Counted from the stretch's first letter, positions 1 through 9,500 are shown. The stretch is DNA of 64,000 bases from M3007 sp031425155 (GCA_031425155.1 JANPIV010000058.1:45636-109635); one strand, 5' to 3'. The notes: generated by a model not told the origin, from the letters alone. A program made the numbers and translations.

Positions 1-165
1 CTCGGCATCGGCCACCGCATCATTCAGCCGTTTTTCCAGGACATCAGCGGTTTTCAGCACCCATTCCAGCGTCTCTGGATGGTCGCCCGTGGTGGTATGG
101 GCATTCATTCGCGGAGCCAATAAGATTAAAAAAGCAGACAAAATGATTCGGCAGGTATTGCGCAT
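1..165 (-). CDS. Secreted protein, N-terminal fragment (runs off the window)
   Basis: The reading frame is open from an ATG at 165-163 to the window edge, giving the first 55 residues. It starts with a basic residue and a hydrophobic stretch (RNTCRIILSAFLILLAP) that reads as a Sec signal peptide, followed by NAHTTTGDHPETLEWV and a charged, probably helical segment. The mature protein lies outside the window, so its family cannot be named. Confidence 0.6.
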   Translation of the reverse strand, partial: MRNTCRIILSAFLILLAPRMNAHTTTGDHPETLEWVLKTADVLEKRLNDAVADAE

Positions 166-194
166 TTTCTTTTTTTGAAGTGTAAAATCAAGAT

Positions 195-470
195 TTAAAA
201 GTCGAATAAGTTGCCGAGCAGCGATTTTCGCTGGTCTCTGGAATACGTTTCATCCAGTTTTCCAGAGACGCGGAAATCCCAATGGCGGGGTCCCTCGAAA
301 ACATCATCCTCATAAGCACTTTTTTTATGGTGCGTATCCTGGCTGCGTTCTACGATTTTATCAAGTTCGTTACGGTCCAGCCAAATGCCTTTACACTGAG
401 GGCAGTAGTCAATTTCGATGCCTTGCCGGTCAGAAATTGACAGAGAGAGATTGCATTTTGGACATTTCAT
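195..470 (-). CDS. TFIIB-type zinc-ribbon protein
   Basis: A 91-residue cytoplasmic protein. Its N-terminus is a zinc ribbon: MKCPKC at residues 1-6 and YCPQCKGIWLDRNEL at about 24-38, so two CxxC knuckles and the GIWLDRNEL signature of the zf-TFIIB family of small bacterial proteins. The rest is charged and has no recognised fold. The ATG at 470 is preferred over one at 539 because the zinc ribbon begins directly at it, as in the family. The role of these proteins is not established; metal or nucleic-acid binding is an inference from the ribbon. Confidence 0.8.
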   Translation of the reverse strand: MKCPKCNLSLSISDRQGIEIDYCPQCKGIWLDRNELDKIVERSQDTHHKKSAYEDDVFEGPRHWDFRVSGKLDETYSRDQRKSLLGNLFDF

Positions 471-572
471 AACAAGGTTGTCAGGTGAAAATTGCAGAAA
501 AAAAAGCAGCCGAATACACTTACCGCATCCGGCTGTCAAACCAAAATTGTATGAAAACTTCTTCTTCCTCTA

Positions 573-803
573 TTAACCTGATGAGTAGTCAGACCTGAAA
601 AACTGATCCGATGCCAGGTGATGCTTTTCCTGCAAAAAAGGGCCTGTGTACCTGGCTTCGGCAGAACCTGGCTCGGTTGGCAGTAAGGCGACTGAATAGC
701 AGCACAACGTATCAGCGGATTTAAAACCCCGCACCCAATGGATCAGACCCAGTAGTTCTTTCTGTGTCCCGCTTAATTCCTTTTCGTTATTAATTGCCTT
801 CAT
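573..803 (-). CDS. Possible small protein overlapping the SPFH gene stop
   Basis: A 76-residue frame on the same strand as the SPFH lipoprotein gene. Its ATG lies 14 nt before the end of that gene, an arrangement that allows translational coupling. The product has no signal peptide, membrane segment or motif I recognise. The position favours a real gene, but composition gives no support and it may be chance. Confidence 0.25.
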   Translation of the reverse strand: MKAINNEKELSGTQKELLGLIHWVRGFKSADTLCCYSVALLPTEPGSAEARYTGPFLQEKHHLASDQFFRSDYSSG

Positions 804-1677
804 TACCCAGCATATTCACCATTGGCGTTTTGCCGTCGGTAACGATGGTTTTGGTATTAGGCGAACTGGCGAGTTTTTGAAATGCTTCTATTTGCTTGAA
901 TTTCAACACGTTGGAAGTCAAACTGACGGTAATTAGTTCATTGGCCCGCTTAATACCTTCGGCTTCGATCTCCGTGCCACGGGCCTGCGCTTCTGCATCA
1001 ATAATGGTCGCATTCTTTTTGCCTTCGGCCTGGATGCGGGCAATTTCTTTGGCTCCTTCGGCATCAATGATCTGGCGCTGCGCCTCTTGCCGCTGACGAT
1101 CCAGTACAAACTGCATCCGCAGGGCATCCTGCTCGGCTTCGAGTTTGGCTTCGATGGATTTGGAAAGGCCACCCGGCAACACGATGCTTTTTAAGAGTAC
1201 AGACTCGATGACAAAGCCTTTCGGCGCACAAACTTCGACCAATCGTTTTTTGATTTCTTCTTCGATTTCGGCACGTTTGGCACTGTGCATATCTTTGGCA
1301 TCGTACTTGGAGCAGACATCAGAGGCAGCCGAGCGGAAAACGGGCAGGATCAGCATTTCCTCGAACTCCATACCCGTTTCTTTCAGTATTTGTGGTACTG
1401 CACTCGACTTGATGCGATAGAGGATGGAACTTTCGGAACGTATGGTCAGTCCTTCTTTGGAAGGCAGATTTTCTACAATGGCCAGGTTCATAGTGCGGAC
1501 CGGGACGCGCACCACCCGCGTGGTGAATGGATTGAATCCGACCACGCCCGGCTGTCTTACGCTTTCATGGATACGACCAAAGGTGCGCTTTACTCCTACC
1601 TGGTCTGGCATAACGGTGGCGCAACTCGCCATCAACAAGGGCAGTATGGTGAAAAGACTGATTTTTAAAATTTTCAT
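790..1677 (-). CDS. SPFH/band-7 (prohibitin-like) lipoprotein
   Basis: A 295-residue member of the SPFH/prohibitin family, whose members form membrane-bound oligomeric scaffolds and often modulate membrane proteases such as FtsH. The N-terminus is a signal peptide with a Cys at residue 19 (LLMASC), suggesting lipidation instead of the usual transmembrane anchor. The SPFH domain covers about residues 25-190. It is followed by an Ala/Glu/Gln-rich coiled coil (for example EAQRQIIDAEGAKEIARIQA) at about 195-245, the region that drives oligomerisation in the family. No NfeD or protease partner is adjacent. The family is clear from the coiled-coil signature; a protease-scaffold role is inferred. 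Confidence 0.85.
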   Translation of the reverse strand: MKILKISLFTILPLLMASCATVMPDQVGVKRTFGRIHESVRQPGVVGFNPFTTRVVRVPVRTMNLAIVENLPSKEGLTIRSESSILYRIKSSAVPQILKETGMEFEEMLILPVFRSAASDVCSKYDAKDMHSAKRAEIEEEIKKRLVEVCAPKGFVIESVLLKSIVLPGGLSKSIEAKLEAEQDALRMQFVLDRQRQEAQRQIIDAEGAKEIARIQAEGKKNATIIDAEAQARGTEIEAEGIKRANELITVSLTSNVLKFKQIEAFQKLASSPNTKTIVTDGKTPMVNMLGNEGN

Positions 1678-1753
1678 GCTTCAATTGTTTTAATTTTGAA
1701 GCAAAAGTGGGGCAGGGGTATTAGAAAGACATAAGAACGGATTTAGAATCCGA

Positions 1754-3124
1754 TTAAGATTTATTCCAGGCTGGCAATAGCAACTGCGCGGTAGTGCCCT
1801 GGCCGACCCGGGAGGCCAGGCTAATGCTGCCGCCATATTTCTCCGCTATACTTTTTACCAAACTCAGGCCAATACCGCTGCCGGAAAGATGGCCGTTATT
1901 GACACTTCTGTAAAAGGGCTCAAAGAGCCGTTTGAGCTCGTCTGCTGCTATGCCGAGGCCCCGGTCAATCACTTCGAGGCAAAGGGATTGGTCAGCAGCA
2001 AACAGCCGCACGGATACCGGCTGGTTATTACCGTATTTAATAGCATTATCCAGTAAATTAAATAAAGCGGCTTGCAAAAGAGTGGAGTCGCAACGCACCA
2101 GAAATGCAGAGGCATCGGAGGCCTCGATCTGCAAATGGGTCAGCTGCCCGGCCAGCGGGTGCTTGGCCTGTAAAGTCTTAAAAGCCGACAGCAATACCTC
2201 GTCAGCAGCAATGGGTGGCTGGTCGGGTAAGCTAATATTGGTTTCCACTTTGGCCATGAGCAGCAACTGCGTGACCAGTTCATTCAGATTTTCGGCCTGT
2301 GTACGCACATTTTCCAGGGCCTGCTGGTATATTTTCGGACTGCGATCTTGCTGCAAGGCTAAATCAGCCTCGGTGGTAATGGCGGTGAGTGGCGTACGTA
2401 TTTCATGGGAAGCATTGCGGATGAATTGTTGCTGGACATTGAAACCCTGCTCAATACGATCCAGCATTTCGTTGAAAGTAAGGGCTAACTGCCCCAGTTC
2501 GTCGTAATTGTTCTTGACATTCAAGCGTAAATTCAGGCTTTTGGCCCCAATAATGCGGGCCTTGCTGATTTTGTCGGCTATTGGCTGTAGCATTTTTTTC
2601 ACCCAAAACCAACTGACCAGGGTGAGTAACAGTACACCAAACAAAATACCAAAGAGAATACCAATACGCAGGTTCAGCAACTTGCTTTGGCCATAACGGT
2701 CAATAGCCGACACGACCAGCGTATAGTGGGTCAGTGAATCATGATGGATACCATAGTCGCGCTGGCCAATATGGGCGAAGCAAAAGGTGCAGGTATGGAA
2801 TTGGCTGGTATCTACTATCTGGCCCAGTAGCTGGTTGCCGTTTGGCAACACGATCTGACGGGAGTCGGTAGCATAAAAGATCTTTTCTTCCGGCAAATCA
2901 CCTGACGGCAACGCGTTGATGGCATTGAGCGGGTACTGGCGGTTGGTGGCGATCAAAGCGTCGGCTTCCGCCAATCGCGCCTGAATCCGTTCCCGGAACT
3001 CCCGCTCGCAAAAGCGTACGGAGAATTCATAAATGAAATAGCCCTCCAGCAATAAAATCAACAGCGCGGAGAGGGAAATGAAGAGCGGCAGACGCTGGCG
3101 AATAGTGAGCGGCAAGAGCGGCAT
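1754..3124 (-). CDS. Sensor histidine kinase (HAMP-HisKA-HATPase)
   Basis: A 456-residue membrane kinase. One transmembrane helix near residues 11-32 and a second at about 150-175 bracket a periplasmic sensor of some 115 residues; a HAMP linker follows. The dimerisation helix carries the phospho-accepting His at about 240 in NASHEIRTPLTAI. The C-terminal ATPase domain shows the N box (LFNLLDNAIKYG), DRGLGIAADEL and GSGIGLSLVKSI. The sensor contains HTCTFCFAH, a CxxC-like pair flanked by histidines that could bind metal or haem; that is inference. It lies 9 nt downstream of the OmpR-type regulator, with which it must form a two-component system. Confidence 0.93.
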   Translation of the reverse strand: MPLLPLTIRQRLPLFISLSALLILLLEGYFIYEFSVRFCEREFRERIQARLAEADALIATNRQYPLNAINALPSGDLPEEKIFYATDSRQIVLPNGNQLLGQIVDTSQFHTCTFCFAHIGQRDYGIHHDSLTHYTLVVSAIDRYGQSKLLNLRIGILFGILFGVLLLTLVSWFWVKKMLQPIADKISKARIIGAKSLNLRLNVKNNYDELGQLALTFNEMLDRIEQGFNVQQQFIRNASHEIRTPLTAITTEADLALQQDRSPKIYQQALENVRTQAENLNELVTQLLLMAKVETNISLPDQPPIAADEVLLSAFKTLQAKHPLAGQLTHLQIEASDASAFLVRCDSTLLQAALFNLLDNAIKYGNNQPVSVRLFAADQSLCLEVIDRGLGIAADELKRLFEPFYRSVNNGHLSGSGIGLSLVKSIAEKYGGSISLASRVGQGTTAQLLLPAWNKS

Positions 3125-3133
3125 AAGTGCTGA

Positions 3134-3808
3134 TTATTCTTTGAGAATAAAACCCAGTCCAACTTGTGTGTGGAGAAGTTTTTTCTCAAACGGTTTGTCT
3201 ATTTTGTTGCGCAAATAATTGATGTACACGTCCACTATATTGGTGCCTGGATCAAAATCTACGCCCCATACCTCTTCCAGAATCTCCATTCGGGTTTTCA
3301 GCCGCCCCTTATGACGCATCAGAAATTCCAGCAAGCGATATTCGGTAGCGGTAAGTTTGATCAATTCCCGGTTACGGTACACTTCTTTGGTATTATGGTC
3401 GAGCGTCAGGTCTGCCAGCGCATTGATTTGAAGTTCTTCCAGTTGCTCGGCCCGCCGCAGCAACGCACGCACCCGTGCCAGTAGTTCGGGCACCCGAAAC
3501 GGCTTGACCAGATAGTCGTCAGCGCCCGCGTCCAGCCCTTCTACCACATCCTCAGTGCCGCTCAGGGCCGTAAGCATGAGAATGGGAATATTGCTTTTTT
3601 GCCGGCGAATTTGCTGACATAATTCGTGGCCGCCCACCTGGGGCATAATGACATCCGTCACTACCAGATGTGGACGCAGACTATCGAATAATCCAATGGC
3701 CATTTTCCCGTCAAAAGCCACATAAGCCTCATAACCGGCTTCCTGTACCACCCGGCTGATCAGCGCAGCAATATGCGGTTCGTCTTCTACGATCAGTATT
3801 CTTTGCAT
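3134..3808 (-). CDS. OmpR/PhoB-type response regulator
   Basis: A 224-residue regulator. The receiver domain occupies residues 1-120 and shows the acidic pocket (VEDE), the phosphorylated Asp in VVTDVIMPQ and the conserved Lys in YLVKPFR. The winged-helix DNA-binding domain covers about 130-224 (LTATEYRLLEFLMRHKGRL, VDVYINYLRNKID). The ATG at 3808 is chosen because receiver domains start directly with MQRILIVEDE; a longer frame from 3844 would add 12 residues of no family character. It is the first gene of an operon with the kinase. Confidence 0.93.
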   Translation of the reverse strand: MQRILIVEDEPHIAALISRVVQEAGYEAYVAFDGKMAIGLFDSLRPHLVVTDVIMPQVGGHELCQQIRRQKSNIPILMLTALSGTEDVVEGLDAGADDYLVKPFRVPELLARVRALLRRAEQLEELQINALADLTLDHNTKEVYRNRELIKLTATEYRLLEFLMRHKGRLKTRMEILEEVWGVDFDPGTNIVDVYINYLRNKIDKPFEKKLLHTQVGLGFILKE

Positions 3809-3931
3809 GTTATCTATAACTTGGTTTTGTGTTGCAGGGTTCAAAGTCTGCGACGATGGGGCCCGGGCAGGCGAAGCAGCAATGGCTTATGCAGAGAGGG
3901 GAAAAGCGGATGGTGGAAGGGGTGGCGTGAT

Positions 3932-4282
3932 TTAACCCTTTCTAATTTTTACAAAACCTGGGCTAATAACGGTAAACGCGCCAACCAATTCTTCTTGGTG
4001 CTTCAAAAAGACTTCCGACACAATGTTCGCTTTGGCTTCAGGGTGGAAACCATGAAGTCGCAGTAAGACCACACCAACATGGTTAAGTTTTAGTTTAAAA
4101 ACTAGTTCCCCAAAGTCCTTATCAAGAGTGATAAGCACACGGTTTCCCTCTGCAGATAAAGCGAGAATATCAATATCGTCGGACCCTGCGGCAAATTCCG
4201 CAATGTATTGAACATCATGGCCTTGGGTTCGGAGTATTTTGACAATAGCAGATTCTACGCCTTCATCAGCCAGCAATTGCAT
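3932..4282 (-). CDS. DUF5615 PIN-like nuclease, putative toxin
   Basis: A 116-residue protein of the DUF5615/Mut7-C-like group, a compact PIN-like fold. Candidate acidic residues typical of PIN nucleases are visible: Asp6 and Glu7 in LLADEGVE, Asp in GSDDIDIL and Asp in ITLDKDFGELVF. The start codon overlaps the end of the upstream DUF433 gene by 17 nt, the usual arrangement for this pair, which is predicted to be a type II toxin-antitoxin-like module with DUF433 as DNA-binding antitoxin. Toxicity is inferred from family context and not visible in the sequence. Confidence 0.82.
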   Translation of the reverse strand: MQLLADEGVESAIVKILRTQGHDVQYIAEFAAGSDDIDILALSAEGNRVLITLDKDFGELVFKLKLNHVGVVLLRLHGFHPEAKANIVSEVFLKHQEELVGAFTVISPGFVKIRKG

Positions 4283-4511
4283 AGGAAAGCGGGTAGGATT
4301 TTTCGCCTTTCAGCGCATGGGAAGCAAAGGTGATCGCGGCTTTGACCTGTTCGCGGTTGATATGCGGGTACGATTCCAATATTTGCTCCATAGATTCCCC
4401 GGCAGCCAATTTGTCTAAAATCAGTTCCACTGTGATGCGGGTGCCTTTGATAACTGGTTTGCCCAGCATTATTTTAGGATTGATTTCTATGAAATCCATG
4501 TAGTGTTCCAT
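4266..4511 (-). CDS. DUF433 protein, putative antitoxin
   Basis: An 81-residue DUF433 protein. The signature is clear: INPKIMLGKPVIKGTRITVE, then LILDKLAAGESMEQILESYP and a helix-turn-helix-like C-terminal part. In this family it normally precedes a PIN-like DUF5615 gene and is taken to be the antitoxin and autoregulator. The ATG at 4511 is preferred over 4529 because the latter lies inside the -7 promoter box at 4527-4534; 4499 is a further alternative. Confidence 0.8.
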   Translation of the reverse strand: MEHYMDFIEINPKIMLGKPVIKGTRITVELILDKLAAGESMEQILESYPHINREQVKAAITFASHALKGEKSYPLSYAIAG

Positions 4512-4526
4512 TGCAGCAAATTTTTC

Positions 4527-4534
4527 CAAAAATA
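4527..4534 (-). promoter_or_regulatory. -7 box TATTTTTG for the DUF433/DUF5615 pair
   Basis: On the minus strand the bases read TATTTTTG, a match to the Bacteroidota sigma-A -7 consensus TAnnTTTG. A transcript would begin about 9 nt before the ATG at 4511, so the leader is very short. No clear -33 TTG is seen at the usual distance. Confidence 0.45.
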
Positions 4535-4601
4535 AGGAGATTTTGGGATTTTGAAAAATTATTTAGGATAAATATAAGGAACACTGTTCCATCTTTATTG
4601 C

Positions 4602-4931
4602 TCAAACCTGTTCATTTTCAGCAATTTCGGTGTCTATTTCTGCTTTGTTCGAGCGATAGTATGCCCAGGCATTTATCAGATCTTCTGCCCGAAGGGAAGG
4701 AAAAGAACTAAGTAAATGGGCTTCACTAGCCCCGGCATTCCTGGCTTCCACCAATAGCCAAACAGGTATTCGAGTGCGTACAATGCACGCGCTTCCCCCA
4801 CAAACATTGGCAGTTTTTTCAATACCGGGCGTATAATGGCCAAGGTCCGTTTCTACCCAACGCGCTATTTGGGCTTTTTCTCCTGCCGACATGGTTGGCA
4901 GCAACTGTTCGACCTGTTGTAAAGCGGTCAT
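4602..4931 (-). CDS. Second DUF433 protein, without a DUF5615 partner
   Basis: A 109-residue DUF433 protein that differs from its neighbour. An N-terminal helical extension (about residues 1-35, LQQVEQLLPTMSAGEKAQIA) precedes the core CGGSACIVRTRIPVWLLVEAR, the equivalent of GxPxIxGTRIxV. The C-terminal HTH-like part reads LLSSFPSLRAEDLINAWAYY. The next gene downstream is another DUF433, 90 nt away, so this copy has no toxin directly behind it. It may be a stand-alone regulator or a cross-acting antitoxin; both are inference. Confidence 0.8.
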   Translation of the reverse strand: MTALQQVEQLLPTMSAGEKAQIARWVETDLGHYTPGIEKTANVCGGSACIVRTRIPVWLLVEARNAGASEAHLLSSFPSLRAEDLINAWAYYRSNKAEIDTEIAENEQV

Positions 4932-4947
4932 ATTTTGTGAGTTTTGA

Positions 4948-4955
4948 CAAAGATA
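4948..4955 (-). promoter_or_regulatory. -7 box TATCTTTG for the second DUF433 gene
   Basis: The minus strand reads TATCTTTG 17 nt before the ATG at 4931, a full match to TAnnTTTG. A TTTG 23 nt further upstream (4979-4982) could act as the -33 element, slightly farther away than usual. Confidence 0.5.
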
Positions 4956-5103
4956 AGCACTTTTCCTGGTGGTTTATGCAAATGGCAATAGTGGTGTTTT
5001 ATACTTCAATTCGCCCACTTTCGGCAAGTAAAAAAACTTTCCAAAAGGCTTGTAACAGCCCTTTTTCCGCCGTCTGTCCCCCAAAACTGCACTTTCCTCT
5101 ATT

Positions 5104-5176
5104 AGGTGTAACATAGTACCGCCGGGGCGTGTCATATTCGCCGACGAAAAACGCAACTGTACCACCTGTTACACCT
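5104..5176. promoter_or_regulatory. Inverted repeat upstream of the ABC exporter operon
   Basis: AGGTGTAACA at 5104-5113 is repeated exactly in inverse orientation at 5167-5176, ending 7 nt before the ATG of the ABC ATPase gene. The arms are separated by 53 nt. It could be a looped repressor site or a leader RNA stem; nothing else identifies it. Confidence 0.35.
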
Positions 5177-5183
5177 TCTTCCT

Positions 5184-6044
5184 ATGCAACTTACGATTCA
5201 CAATCTTTCCAAAACCTACCCCAACAGGGTCAAAGCCCTGCAAGATGTTTCCCTCGATATTCCGACCGGCATGTACGGCCTGCTCGGCCCCAACGGCGCG
5301 GGCAAAAGCACACTCATGCGCACCTTGGCTACTTTGCAGGAAGCCGATGGTGGTACGGTTACCTTGGGGGACATTGACGTTTTAAAAGACAAAGACGCGG
5401 TGCGCCGCACCCTCGGTTATTTGCCGCAGGAGTTCGGCATTTACCCGCGCATTTCGGCGACCAGTATGCTCGACCACCTCGCTACGCTGAAAGGCATTCC
5501 CGGCAACCGCCGCAAAGAAGTGGTGAACGCGCTGTTGCAACGCGTCAACCTCTGGGAACATCGCAAAAAATCGGTGTCGTCTTATTCTGGCGGGATGCGC
5601 CAGCGTTTTGGTATTGCGCAGGCCCTGATTGGCGACCCGAAACTCATCATTGTGGACGAACCCACCGCCGGTCTCGATCCCGGCGAGCGCAACCGTTTCT
5701 ATAATTTGCTTTCCGAAATCGGTGAAAATGTGATCGTTATTCTTTCCACGCACATCGTGGAAGACGTGAAAGAACTCTGCTCCAATATGGCCATCATCAA
5801 CGGTGGGCAGGTGCTGTACGCGGGTTCGCCGGAGGCGGCACTGACGCAACTGGAAGGCAAAATCTGGGAAAAAGCCATTGCCAAGGCCGAAATAGACGAC
5901 TACCAGAGCCGTTTCCGCGTCATCAGCAGCAAACTGGTGGCGGGCAAGCCGATCATTCACATCCTCAGTGACGGCGATCCCGGCGAGGGTTTTCGCGGCA
6001 CGGCTGCGGGATTGGAAGATGTGTTTTTTTCAAAAATTGGTTAA
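5184..6044 (+). CDS. ABC transporter ATP-binding protein
   Basis: A 286-residue ABC ATPase that energises the permease encoded two genes downstream. Walker A is GPNGAGKST (residues 36-43), the signature is SYSGGMRQR (about 135-143), and Walker B with the catalytic Glu is LIIVDEPTAGLDP (about 155-167), followed by the H-loop His in STHIVEDV. The C-terminal 60 residues form the extension usual in the NatA/CcmA-like exporter ATPases. It is the first gene of an operon whose permease is fused to an M1 aminopeptidase; a small S23-type gene separates the two. Confidence 0.93.
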   Translation: MQLTIHNLSKTYPNRVKALQDVSLDIPTGMYGLLGPNGAGKSTLMRTLATLQEADGGTVTLGDIDVLKDKDAVRRTLGYLPQEFGIYPRISATSMLDHLATLKGIPGNRRKEVVNALLQRVNLWEHRKKSVSSYSGGMRQRFGIAQALIGDPKLIIVDEPTAGLDPGERNRFYNLLSEIGENVIVILSTHIVEDVKELCSNMAIINGGQVLYAGSPEAALTQLEGKIWEKAIAKAEIDDYQSRFRVISSKLVAGKPIIHILSDGDPGEGFRGTAAGLEDVFFSKIG

Positions 6045-6542
6045 TGGTTAATGGTTAATGGTTAATGGTTAATGAATTATTATTCCAAACATTTTTTTAA
6101 TAAAATCAATCTTTATTTTAAACAACCATTAATTGTCGGCATGAAAATCAAATCATTTACGGATTTAGAAGTTTATAAGGAATGTCGGGCTTTGCGAAAA
6201 TCTATATCAGAACTTGTAAAGAGTAATTTCCCAACAGAGGAGAAATACAAATTAGCAGACCAGATCATTCGTTCGTCGCGCCGGGTCACAGCCTGTATTG
6301 CAGAAGGATATGGGCGTTTTCATTATAAGGAAAATGTACAATATTGCCGAATGTCCAGAGGGCCTTTGACAGAGACATTGGAACATTTAATTACTGCCTA
6401 CGATGAAAACTATATTACTTCTGAAATAGTAAAAGAATATAAAGCAAAAATAGACACTTGTTTGCGTCTCTTGAATGGCTACATCAACTACCTGCGAAAA
6501 GATAAGCCAACCGATGATGCACACCAATAACCATTAACCAAT
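6036..6542. repeat. 15-bp inverted repeat bounding the S23 gene cassette
   Basis: ATTGGTTAATGGTTA at 6036-6050 is exactly inverted at 6528-6542 (TAACCATTAACCAAT). The left arm continues as a TTAATGG tandem repeat (about four units, 6041-6072) and includes the stop codon of the ATPase gene; the right arm includes the stop of the S23 gene. The arms enclose only the four-helix-bundle gene. Confidence 0.7.
6141..6530 (+). CDS. Four-helix-bundle protein (S23/IVS family)
   Basis: A 129-residue protein of the four-helix-bundle family named after proteins encoded in 23S rRNA intervening sequences; the diversity-generating-retroelement accessory protein Avd shares this fold. The family start (FTDLEVYKECRALRKSI) and the core (LADQIIRSSRRVTACIAEGYGR) are present. 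The ATG at 6141 is chosen over 6072 because the family motif begins there. The gene is clearly more AT-rich than the ABC genes on both sides and sits between them inside a 15-bp inverted repeat, which suggests a transferred cassette. Its function is unknown; nucleic-acid binding is typical of the fold. Confidence 0.88.
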   Translation: MKIKSFTDLEVYKECRALRKSISELVKSNFPTEEKYKLADQIIRSSRRVTACIAEGYGRFHYKENVQYCRMSRGPLTETLEHLITAYDENYITSEIVKEYKAKIDTCLRLLNGYINYLRKDKPTDDAHQ

Positions 6543-6559
6543 ACACTAATAACCAACTC

Positions 6560-9500
6560 ATGTTTTCCACCTTCTTTTCCTTTGAAATAAAGACCTGGCT
6601 CCGCGCACCGATGCCCTGGATTTTCATGTTTGTTTTTGGCATGATCGCATTCAGTGCGACGGTTTCGGACGACGTGCAGATCGGCGGCAGCTATGGCAAT
6701 GTGCTGAAAAACGCGCCGTATGTCGTCCAAAACTGGTACGGCGTATTTTCCATTCTGGGCCTGTTGCTGGTGACGGCGTTTCTCAATTCCGCCGCTTTGC
6801 GCGATTTTGATAATAACACTGCACAGATCGTTTTTTCCTCGCCGATTCGGAAGGCGGGTTACTATTTCGGCCACTTTTCCGGGGCCTTGCTGATCGCCAT
6901 GATCCCGATGTTCGGCGTTTCGCTGGGAATATGGGCGGGCGTGGCTGCCAATTCGGTGTTTGAGTGGTTGCCGCCGGAGCGATTCGGGCCATTTGAGATC
7001 ATGGGACATATCAATGCCTTTCTGGTGCTGGTTATTCCCAACATGATATTTTCGGGCGGCATTCTCTACACGGTGGCCATTCTGACGCGCAGCACCACGC
7101 AGGCTTTTATCGCCGGGGTGGTGCTGCTGGTGGGCTACCTCGTGGCGGGAAATTTGATGAAAGACATTAATAATGAAGGACTTGCAGCAATGCTCGACCC
7201 GCTCGGTATTCGAAGTTTTTCTATTCTCACTAAATATTGGACAGTGGACGATAAAAACCACCTCTCGCTGGGGCTGAGTAACCCTACCATGCTGGCCAAT
7301 CGCCTGCTATGGATGGCGGTGGGTTTGGTGGTGCTGGTGGCGGGTTATTTCCGGTTTAATTTTTCGGAGAAAAACAAAACGGCGAAACAAGCGAAAACGG
7401 GCGACGAGAAAGCCGAAATAATTGGTATTCAACAACTTAACGTCCTGCCGAAAGTCGCCATTTCCAGTGGCGCGCCGATGGTCTGGGCGCAACTGCGCAG
7501 CCAGTTTCGTACTGACTTTCTGGGGGTGGTGAAAAGCCTGCCGTTCATCATTCTGGCCATTATTGGGCTGCTCAATACGTTACCGAGTTTCTTTACGGCC
7601 ACGCAGAATTACGGGACGCACAATCTGCCGGTCACCTATGACATCGTGGATTTGATTCGCGGCACGTTTTTTCTGTTCGTCTACTCCATCATGGCCTACT
7701 TCACCGGCGCACTGATCTGGAAGGAACGCAACGCCAAGGTGAACGAAATATACGACGCGCTGCCCACCAAAAACTGGACGGGGTACGTGGCGAAATTCGC
7801 GACCATTATCGCCGCTATTTTTATCCTCGAATGTGTCACCATCGGGGCGGGCGTGTTTGCCCAAACCATGCACGGCTACCATAATTATGAACTCGGTGTC
7901 TATATTCGGGAACTCTTAGTGTTTGATTTACTGGGTTTTGCGTTCCTGACGGTGCTTTTCATGCTCGTACATACTCTTTCGCCGAATATGTACCTGGGCT
8001 TTTTCCTGAGCATCGTGCTGGTGGCCATCAATGCTTTTATCTGGGGCCCGCTGGATATCAGCAGCAACATGGTCAAGTTCGGTGGCATTCCACGTTACAT
8101 CTACTCGGATTTGTACCACTACGCGCCTTATGCTCCCGGTCTGACTTGGTTTAATGCCTATTGGGCGTTATTCTGCGGTTTATTGGCGGTGGCGACCATT
8201 TGCCTATGGGTACGCGGCAAAGAATCCGGCTGGTGGGAGCGTCTTTTACTGGGTCGCCAGGAGTGGAAATCCTATCGTTGGGTCGGCCTTGGGTTGCTGG
8301 CGGTGTGGCTGGTGACGGCAGGTTTTGTGTTTTATAACACCAAAATATTGAACGAAAAGCCCTCGGGCGACAGGCAGGACCATCTCACAGCCCGCTACGA
8401 AAAAGATTATAAACGCTACGAAAACGCGCCGCAACCGCGTATTTACGACGTGAAATATGATATCCGTATTTTTCCGGAAACCCGCACGGTGGAGGCCGAC
8501 GGACAGTATTGGGTGCGCAACAAACACGACCGCCCGATTGATACTTTGTTCGTGAGTACGCCGCCCACGTATTTGCAATTTTCCCTGCAAAATGAGCGAC
8601 TCGCCCTGCTGCTCAATGATTCGGCGGTGAATTTCCGGCTGTATCGCATTCAGCCCGCATTGGCTCCCGGCGATTCTATGTTATTGAAATTCAACAGCGT
8701 ATATCGTCCGAAGGGTTTTGAAAATGAACTCTCGGTGTCGCAGGTGGTGCAAAACGGCACCTTCTTCAACAACACCGAGATCTCGCCCAACTTCGGCTAT
8801 CAGCCCGGCGGCGAACTGGATGACAAGAATAAACGCCGCGAAATGGGCCTACCCGAAAAATCGCGCCGCCCGGCCCTGAATCCCGCCGACACGCTGCACC
8901 GGATGAACAGTTACCTGACCAACGATGCCGATTGGGTGAATGTGGAAACGACGATCAGTACCAGCGCCGACCAACTGGCCATTGCGCCCGGCTCGCTGCT
9001 GCGCGAATGGACGGAGGGCAACCGCCATTTTTACCATTATAAACTCGACCATAAAAGTTGGAATTTCTACTCGTTTATGTCGGCCCAATACGAGGTGGCG
9101 CGGGAAAATAAAGGCGGCATTAATTACGAGGTGTATTACCACAAAGACCACGCGGCGAACGTGCCGCGCATGATGCGTTCGATGCAAAAATCCATCGAAT
9201 ATTACACACAGCATTTCGGGCCGTACTATCATAAACAGTGCAGAATCATTGAGTTCCCACGGGTGGCCTCGTTTGCGCAGGCATTTCCGGGTACGATGCC
9301 CTACTCCGAAAGCATTGGTTTTATTGAAAATTACCAGGCCGAAAAAGACGATATTGACATGGTGTATTACGTCGTGGCGCACGAAATGGGCCACCAATAC
9401 TGGGCGCACCAGGCCTGCGGAGCCAATATGCAAGGCTCCGAAATGACGACCGAAACCTTCGCCCAATACTCCGCGCTCATGGTGATGGAACACGAGTACG

